A stretch of DNA of 64,000 bases from Dipteris shenzhenensis (taxonomy: Eukaryota; Polypodiophyta; Polypodiopsida; Gleicheniales). Of the stretch, positions 56,777 to 64,000 are shown in pieces (position 1 is the stretch's first letter; each line of letters starts with the position of its first letter). The DNA lies in the NCBI GenBank assembly GCA_047967505.1, contig CM106538.1, one strand, 5' to 3'. The position numbers and the translations under genes are program-made. The notes below the pieces were generated by a model. That model had not been told where the DNA came from, searched no databases, and worked only from the letters and a program-made list of their open reading frames with translations.

Positions 56777-57608
56777 TTAAAATGCATAATCTTCAAAGGA
56801 TGCCTCATCTTGTGGAGGCACATCAACTGAAAGTAGATTGGCATTTTCTGTCTTTCATTTTGGCTCTGCAAAACTTCTCATGATGATTGTTTTTGCCACA
56901 GTGTTTGCATGGATTGATTTTGAAGCAGTCCTTTGAAAGGTGATTTGTCTTTTCACAATGATTGCAAGGTGTAAACTTGCCCTTCTGGGTTTTTACAGCA
57001 TAAGCTGTGTCATTGCCTTTCCTGAGCTCCATGTGCCTTTCTTCTTCTTAGAGAGCAGAGATAATACCTTCAAGATTAGGATTAGGAAGATTTTTCAAAG
57101 TGGTAACAATATGATCATAATCTTCAGGCATACTCTTAAGCAACACTGCCATAGCATCATCTGTAGTGATAGGAGAGTTGATAGAAGCAAGTTGAGTCAT
57201 AAGACTCCGCATGTAATTGACATGGGCTGCCAAAGCAGTGCCTTTAACCATCTTCAATTCAAAGAAAGAGATTTTAAGTGATAATTTAGAGATGTGAGAG
57301 CTAGCACCAAAAATCATGTCAAGCTTCTGCCAAGCTTCTGAAGGAGACTCTAAGTCAGAGATGTGATGAATATAATCATCTCCTAAAGCAAGAGCAATGA
57401 TACCATATGCTTTCTCCTCTCTAGTGAGATCCCTTGTAGGGAGTGTCGGAGCTGAGGATTCTCCAGCATTGGAGGCTGTAGAAGAAGAGGTTGAAGTCGG
57501 TTTGACAAGTCCCCAGAGGTTTTTCCTCATCAATGCAAATTTTACCTTCATCTGCCATGTGTGTAAGCCCTTTCCATTGAACTTATCTATATTCAATATG
57601 GTAGCCAT
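56777..57608 (-). pseudogene. gag: Ty1/copia-type Gag of copy B, broken
   Basis: Starts MATILNIDKFNGKGLHTWQM at 57608 and matches the copy A Gag closely. A TAA at 57048-57050 replaces the CAA codon of copy A, just before the zinc knuckles. Past it the frame continues with CNHCEKTNHLSKDC and CKHCGKNNHHEKFC. Near 56866 a one-base insertion shifts the frame, giving an early TGA at 56823-56825; without it the homologous stop would be 56777-56779. This copy cannot make full-length Gag. Confidence 0.92.
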
Positions 57609-58458
57609 GAGAGGGTCTAACCCAAGTATTGGGCAGTGTCTTCTCTCTTACAAGGCTAGAATAACAACTGAAAGGCTTCCAAATATAAGCATTTAATGTA
57701 GCAAAGACTAGTGACCAAAATTCAATCAATGATGCTTTTTCTTACATGCTTCATAGAGGTGGCTAAAATGAAAGCTTTCCAATTAAAACCAGGTATAGCA
57801 ACTCAAAGCAAAGCTGAAGCCACAGTTGTACTGATGTTATTGAAAACTTCAAAAACTTAGAAATGCTAGAGTAGCATCTTATGTAGCATCATCTTCAAAA
57901 ACTTATCAAAACTGTCAAAATCAAAAGATCGAACTTGGAGGGCTTGTATCTCACTCTTCAAAGCAAGGAAAAGAGGGCTTTCTGAAGCAAAAGAAAGCTC
58001 ATATACCAGAGAAGATCCAGCACAGCGGTTGGGCGAAATGGCGTACTGTTTTGCCCGGGGGAGTTGCTGCAGGTTGAACCTGAGTTCTGACGATTTCTCC
58101 TTCATTACTGAACCAAATGAGCTGAAAAATGACTCAAAATGTTCATCTTGAGGTCGCCCATCTACTCCTAAGAGGGCTCGAGCAATGGCGCAGCAAGCAG
58201 GGAGTATTTTGCAACAGAAGAATGACGAAAAAATGCGATGTTTGAAGAATGGCAACCATCAGAGACGTTTTTTTTTCAATTGCTTGCAGGTGGAGGTTCG
58301 CCCAAACGAGGGGTATCTCCAGCAGGAAGGGCTTGGAGAATGGCGGAGAATTGAGGGAGAACAGGCTTTAGCAAGATTTGGGAAGAAAGAGGAGAAATGG
58401 TGAAGATAAAGAAGAAGAAGAAGATGATGTGGCAGAAATGGGCTCAAGGGGGATCAAA

Positions 58459-58472
58459 GGGCTCTGATACCA
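58459..58472 (-). other. Primer-binding site of copy B
   Basis: TGGTATCAGAGCCC on the minus strand, directly beside the 5' LTR; a perfect initiator Met tRNA site. Confidence 0.93.
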
Positions 58473-58760
58473 TGTTGGTAAACTGAAAAGAAAGAGTAGA
58501 GTGGACACAAACTCAGAATACTTGCATTATGGAATGAGGAAGAGTGAGGTCCTTATGTAGGCACCTCTTACATGCTCACTGACATCACTGATGACTTCAG
58601 AGCTCCACAATCATCTCCTCAATCTGCTCCTAGATTCTCTCAATCATCCTATGTGGCTTAACACCACCTAACTGTGCTTATGGGCACCTAACTGTGCCTC
58701 TAGCACTCACACATAGAAACCAAGGTGTGCTTGAGGCATACACCTTGAGATATCCCAACA
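58473..58760 (-). repeat. 5' LTR of copy B
   Basis: 288 bp; its outer edge (minus strand) begins TGTTGGGATATCTC, as in copy A. The target duplication GAGAG follows at 58761-58765. Confidence 0.95.
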
Positions 58761-58765
58761 GAGAG

Positions 58766-59579
58766 GTGTATCTGAATAGAGCCCCTGAACAAAGGACAGG
58801 AGTTATGGGCCATAACATCCACTTATGGTCGCATCGACAAACCAAACAAGTTGCATCGGGTCAAAGGATTCATCTGGGCGAACTTTGCCAACATGCAATT
58901 AACGACACTTACTCGCCTAACAGGTGCAGGACAAGTCTTGTAAGTATAGGTGCAAGACAAGTCTTGTAAGTACGGTGGGTAGTACACATTGTGAATGTCA
59001 AGTAGTTAGCTTAGTATAAAAGGATAGAGAGTCTGAGGTGCTATGATCCAAGACTTTTGTAGCTGAGGCTACTTGTGTGTGAGGGTAGACAGAGTGCTAT
59101 TGTATCTAGGTGTTTGGCTCCCCATTTCCTTAAGTAAACATCCATCTTTGCACCATTTCTCTATCTTTCCTTTTTCACTATTTAATACTCACCATAGGAG
59201 CACATTTTCACCATTTGTCTCACATTCACTTGCCTGTCTGATTATCTGGAAAAGGAAACCGTCTTGCCACCCAAACGAACAAAGGACTCATGGGACAACC
59301 AATTGACTCGATAATGCGTAGTAATGTTAGGAGTTCGGAGTTAGCACTTCGACATTAACATTTGGTGATCCTACGAGGGAGTATAATTTGAATGCGCTAG
59401 AGAAGCTAATGGAGACCGAACAAAAGAGCAAGAAGTCAGTGGAGGTACGCATACAACAACAGCAAATGTTTGCGGAGATCGATACCCGCATAGGGAGAAG
59501 TCTCATCTAGAGACAGAAAAGGGGAGATAGGAGAAGAATACTAAGATGAAAGACGGAAGGGAAGACATGACGGAAACAA
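58766..59579. other. Leader-like region before a gypsy remnant
   Basis: No coding domain. ACATTTGGTGATCCTACGAG near 59359 has the ACATTTGGTG...GAGGGA look of the region just before gag in gypsy elements, but no clear tRNA match or LTR partner was found. Confidence 0.35.
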
Positions 59580-61560
59580 AGAGGAAGGCAGCGATGGCAT
59601 TCGATCCAAGCAAGATGAGAGAGGGGATTGATTCTCAACGTCACCAAACACACTGAGGAGCCGATGGTAAGGATCAAGTTTTCAAACTTAAAAGGGAGTG
59701 AGGGAGAGCATTCCCATTCTCATGTTCAATTGTTAAGAATTGTTGTGATCACTCGGGAGTACTTATTGTACACGTTCACCATTTTAGAAAAGGGGAACAT
59801 GGAATCTCGAAAGAAAAAGAAGCCACCCGTTCAAGAGGCTAAGAGCAAAGACGAAGAAGAGAAGAACAAGAGGTGGTGCCCCAAAAAGAAAACCAAAAAA
59901 CTCCTAAAAGAAGTGGGCGTCCAAGGAAACCTAGAGAAGGGTGAGTCCTAGTGCCACAAATGCAAAATCCAGGGTCATACAACGGATGAGTATTGATTGG
60001 CCGTTGGTGTGAAATCTGCAATAGCTCAGCCCAGGACACCGAAGACTATTGGTACAAAAAATTAAAGAGAATGGTCCACAAAGTGGAATAGGAGCCAAGA
60101 AGGGCCTACTAAGGTGAAAGGTCGACGAACCCCATTACAAAGTGTTTCTTCTATGGGAAGGAGGGACACCAAAAAAATAAGTGTCTATTGTGAAAGAAGC
60201 AGCTAGAGCTACTACAAAATGTGAAAGAGGCCAAAAGAGCAACTGTTTTGTTGGAAGGAGGAAAAGAAGATGGTGACAAAGATCAACCATGAGCTGAAGT
60301 AGCAGGAGCCATTGGTCGAAATGGACTCATCCACAGATGAGGCTAAAAGGCCATTGGAGCATGGATGATTTTTTCATGTTGGCTTCGTCAAGAAGTGAAA
60401 CTTTTATATTGGCATCGAAAGTTTATATGCCCTAATAAAAATAAAAACTTAAAACATTCGCCAAGATTTGAAACCTTTATGCAAAAGTTTTAAAACTTTC
60501 AGCAGGATTTACATATTTTACTTATAAATTCAAAAGAAAAAATATAAAATCATACTACCTTTTGTCAACTTGGTGAAATTAAAAATTTTAGCTTGATACA
60601 CTTTGGCCAAGATTTTAAAGTATAGCTTCAATAAAAAGTGGAGTGAACACAAATCAATACAGCCTAGCAAAGTTGTGTGAGCTAAATGTGACGACTCCAA
60701 TCTACCACTTGCTTCCTATCGCACAAAATTTCTCAAAGTTCGGTGATGGAGCACGAGCCGCAGCCATAGCCCTAGTGCCATGTATCGAATTGACCAAAAT
60801 AGAAGTACGAGTGATTGATGTCAAAACTCCAAAATCACATGGTCAAGGGCGTGATAGTCGATGGAGACTTGGGCATCAACATCCTCTCAGACGAAGTCTG
60901 ACAAAGCTCAATTTAAGCAACTTACAGTCTTTGCTGTTTAGAATCCAGATGGCTAACCAAAGACTAGTCATGCTCGTTGGCATGTTCAAACATGTCTACA
61001 TGGGGCCTGCTTTACCATAACGTTCATTGTGGTGAAGATGGAGAATGGAGGTACCCCATGTTGCTAGGATGACCATGGCTCAAAGGTGCCAAAGTACTAC
61101 ATGATTGGGGAGGGGAGTCTCTCACACTAACACAAGAGGATAAGGAGGTGCGTATTCAAATGGCCAAAAGCATGATCCAAGGGAAGTACAAGGTCTGGAG
61201 CTCAGGGAAGACTATGACTTCAATATCGAAGGTAAGTCGACAGTGCCAGATGCAACGATCAAAGCACTTTGAATAGTCGTCGAAGGACGAAGGCTCTAAA
61301 TGACCCCTCAAAATGAATCAACAGTTGGGGTTTAACGAAGATGAAAAGGTCAACATTGAGACGCGAATCAACAAAGCAAGACCAAGGGAGGTAATCGGGA
61401 GATCAAGTGTGTCCTCGAGGTACATCGTGGAGAGCGAAATTGAGAACTCTATTCCAGCTGTGCCAGACAACTCGCAAATGCACTAACAGCACCGACATGC
61501 ATCACATCTGACAACAAGATTGGGCCAGCCTAGTAAGGACATTAGCAAGGTGCACAGCCC
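59580..61560 (+). pseudogene. Ty3/gypsy gag-protease remnant
   Basis: Decayed polyprotein with many frame changes. Zinc-knuckle relics are CHKCKIQGHTTDEY (about 59951), CEICNSSAQDTEDYW (about 60012) and CFFYGKEGHQKNKC (about 60141, one Cys lost). A protease-like segment follows: AVIVDGDLGINILSDEV near 60855, NLQSLLFRIQMANQRLVMLV near 60920, and YPMLLG-PWLKGAKVLHDWGG at 61055-61105. Basic and acidic filler reaches about 61560. No reverse transcriptase follows. It is a different lineage from the remnant at 38180-40440, judging by the knuckle spacing. Confidence 0.75.
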
Positions 61561-64000
61561 TCCAGTCTTAATAAGGAGAGGGGAATGAGACATGCAAATG
61601 GGCATCAGGGTAGGAAACGACAGCGAGGCTGTGAATTAACTATGCGCATTCAGTGGTCAATGGCACCCAAGGGGAGAGGGAGCCTATACAATTAGTTTCA
61701 AGAAGAAAACTTTAAGAGGACGACGAACAATCACCCACCTCAATCTCCACAACCTTTAAATCTTCTCGCTCACCCTCCTACCCAAAGCAAACCCCATAGC
61801 ATGTATCACAAATAAGGTCGCCAATTGAGACAGACATAACTTCTGGCAATTCCTAACAGAGTAGATGAAACTAAAAACACTGGGTACGAGCATGGCGAGG
61901 GAGTTGGTGCAGAAAGCACTCAAGGCGAAGGAAGGCCACCTAATTAACTGGGTAGTGTTCATCACAACGTAACTAAAAATTCAATGGAAAAGGGTGCATA
62001 GGGCAGCACTTTTCAGGGCACACTTGAGCTTGTTGGCACGAAGTGACAATGAGTTCGAAATGATCTCGCTCGCACCGAAGCCCCCGACCCTCTTGGATAA
62101 CTTGTTCGGGGAGTTACCACCTTGAGAAAACACAAACGATGACAAGGCCCCAACTAAAGGCCCTGTAGCCGCACCTGAAACACTCGAGCCAACACCACAA
62201 TTGCAACCAACAAGTTGAATACATTCAAAAGGTATGCCTTGGAAGTTGAGAGAGAGAACAAGAAGAAGAAGAAGAAGAGAGATAAAGGGGGAGAAAAAAA
62301 TAGTTGCTATTGAAGAAGAAGAAGAAGAAGAGAGAGAGAAAGGGGGATTTAAAAATGGGGACAAAATAGCAAACACCAATTGGATGAGGACAAAATTACA
62401 ACGCCAAAAATAGCACTTTATCATCTCCACCAAAACCAACCCATCAGTATAGCCTTTCCTACGGGTAGGCCAAAAACGATCGTTGGTACCTCAATCGTCA
62501 CCAAGCAACCCACTCCATTGCCGAGGATGACGTTGCGAGCCTGGAAGCCAACATGATCCACCCCAGAGGAGCCACAGGAGGGGACATACAGTGTCCCCGT
62601 GTTCCCGCCCTTCCTATGTGGACACAAACTTGGGGAAACGTTGGCGCTCGAGATGAACTAGGCGTGCAAAATGTGGTTTGCTTCATGATAGATCACTTCC
62701 TCCCACCAGCAGTCGCATGCTACCATTATGTTACTAATCACAGAGATTGGAAGAAGAGAACAAAACTCTCTAGGCGATGTTCGTCTCTTACATCCGCAAA
62801 CCAAAAGTTCTAGCAAGATGATGCTAAGAAGACTCAAGTAACCAACGAAGGCCACCGCAATGTTCGAAGACGACGAAGCCAAGGCAGAGGTCACATGCCT
62901 AGAAGACAAACTCAAGAAAATGAAGTAGGAAGGCCATAGAAGGAGGAAGTAAGCAAGGGAGGCTTGAGCAATCTAGCAGCAGAGTCAACAAAGAAAACCT
63001 CAACAAACTAATGTTCAGCTAACACCGCAGATAAAATCTTGAAAGGAATTTACTAGCAGAGAGACACATAGCAGCAGTTAGTAGAAGATCTGTTGTAACA
63101 ATAGCATAAGACTAGGCATATGTAAGGTAAATAGTAAATTTTACACCCAAAAATAAATTTTTATTATTATCAACTTAAGCCATGCAAGATTGGTCCCATG
63201 AAAGTTTACTTGGTCATTTGTGGGAACACATCTATTTTGGAAACTCCAATGATATTGAGAATATAACTTTTGAGAATGATAAGATGATATCCAATCCGAT
63301 AATCTCAAACGTAGGTTTTTTTAAGTAGATTAATCCTTAATAATTGATCCGATAGTCATGCGTGGATCCATAAAGAGGCATCAAGTGAATGTTCTATTTG
63401 ATAATGCAACTACTCACAATTTTATTGATTTCTCTGGTGCAAGAGTTGAAGCTGCCTATGGTGCGTAATGACCACTCTTCTGTGTGGTGAAGTTTTCTTG
63501 AGGGGATTTTGAGCATTTGGATCGTAGTGTACCTACAACTCCTTTATGAATTCATGAATATGAAGAGAATCTTTTCTTTTATCATGTTTGAAAATGAATC
63601 TCATAGATGTAAATTGTTTGGCAAAGAATGGTTCTTTCAATGGAACCTCATGTGGGTTACACTATTTTCTTTTCTACGTGCAGTTAGCATGTTACTGTAG
63701 AAGCTTACCCCATGGCCCTATGCCATAGTGTGTTAATAATGACAATTAGCTTTTATTGTATGATGCTCTGATGCCGTTATTCTTTATTAGTTGAATGGAT
63801 TTTGGTTGAATAATGCATGAACTTGATGTTATAGCTCATGTTTGTTTAATAAAATCAAGTTGTAAAACTATCTTTGCAATGCTAAAAATAGTTATTTTTA
63901 ATGCATTAATGAAGCAATTCATTTCGAAATTTGAACTGTTAATGTAGTAATATTGAATTTTTTGATAGCCATAATTCTTTTTTGCATGATGGAATTGAAA
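61561..64000. other. No gene recognised
   Basis: Short frames only. A GAA/GAGA tract lies at 62255-62343. A short charged stretch near 62850-62930 (FEDDEAKAEVTCLEDKLKKM) looks coding-like but is closed by stops. From 63120 the sequence is AT-rich and featureless to the window edge. Confidence 0.45.

Larger units (their letters stand above)
56304..58760 (-). mobile_element. Gag-only LTR retrotransposon, copy B (same family as 4837-7481)
   Basis: Minus-strand element with 288-bp LTRs (5' LTR 58473-58760; 3' LTR 56304-56591) and a perfect 5-bp target duplication GAGAG (56299-56303 and 58761-58765). The primer site and polypurine tract are in place. LTR, leader and gag match copy A. The LTRs differ at about 9 of 288 positions by eye, so it inserted earlier than copy A. 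The gag is broken, and the stretch between gag and the 3' LTR is about 190 bp shorter than in copy A. Confidence 0.95.

Noticed and set aside
57397-57696. A 99-codon plus-strand ORF within copy B
   Set aside because: It is antisense to the copy B gag and leader, which match copy A on the other strand.

Overview
This window looks like a repeat-dense, gene-poor stretch of a land plant nuclear genome. The evidence is plant-type LTR retrotransposons primed from initiator Met tRNA, a CACTA (En/Spm) transposon with GT-AG introns, a Helitron remnant, and one plant DREB-type AP2/ERF gene. The species cannot be named from the sequence. No bacterial genes, rRNA genes or CRISPR arrays were seen.

Layout. 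1-4 kb: mostly unassignable DNA, a possible tRNA-derived SINE head with an 82-bp tandem repeat, and a purine tract. 4.0-7.5 kb: an unidentified minus-strand ORF, apparently broken by a complete LTR element (4837-7481) that carries only a gag gene. 8.1-20.5 kb: a decayed Ty3/gypsy element whose reverse transcriptase is split by a 9.5-kb CACTA transposon (10427-19961, target duplication AAA). The CACTA element holds a TNP2-type transposase on the minus strand and a Ptta/En/Spm-type gene on the plus strand, transcribed divergently. A 16-bp perfect palindrome occurs 5, 3 and 5 times at its left end, middle and right end, and about 1.4 kb of hairpin-forming repeats lie between the genes. 22.0-26.2 kb: a broken transposase-like gene with a D-F-V-E-N-Y motif that I cannot place in a named superfamily, followed by a 279-bp tandem duplication. 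26.6-33.8 kb: three Ty1/copia remnants and a diverged satellite of about 163 bp. 33.9-37.0 kb: low-complexity DNA. 38.2-40.4 kb: gypsy gag-protease remnant. 43.0-44.5 kb: Helitron protein remnant.

48.5-51.1 kb: a second, older gag-only LTR element, with a hAT-like MITE inside its 3' LTR. 54.1-54.75 kb: the only convincing host gene, an intronless DREB-type AP2/ERF transcription factor. 56.3-58.8 kb: a second copy, on the minus strand, of the first gag-only family, with broken gag. 59.6-61.6 kb: another gypsy gag-protease remnant. The rest is unassigned.

The mobile elements act as layers of insertion rather than as a pathway. Three clean insertions are dated or ordered by target duplications and LTR divergence. 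The most interesting structure is the CACTA element, with its symmetric palindrome clusters and central hairpin array. Percentages and repeat counts were made by eye.
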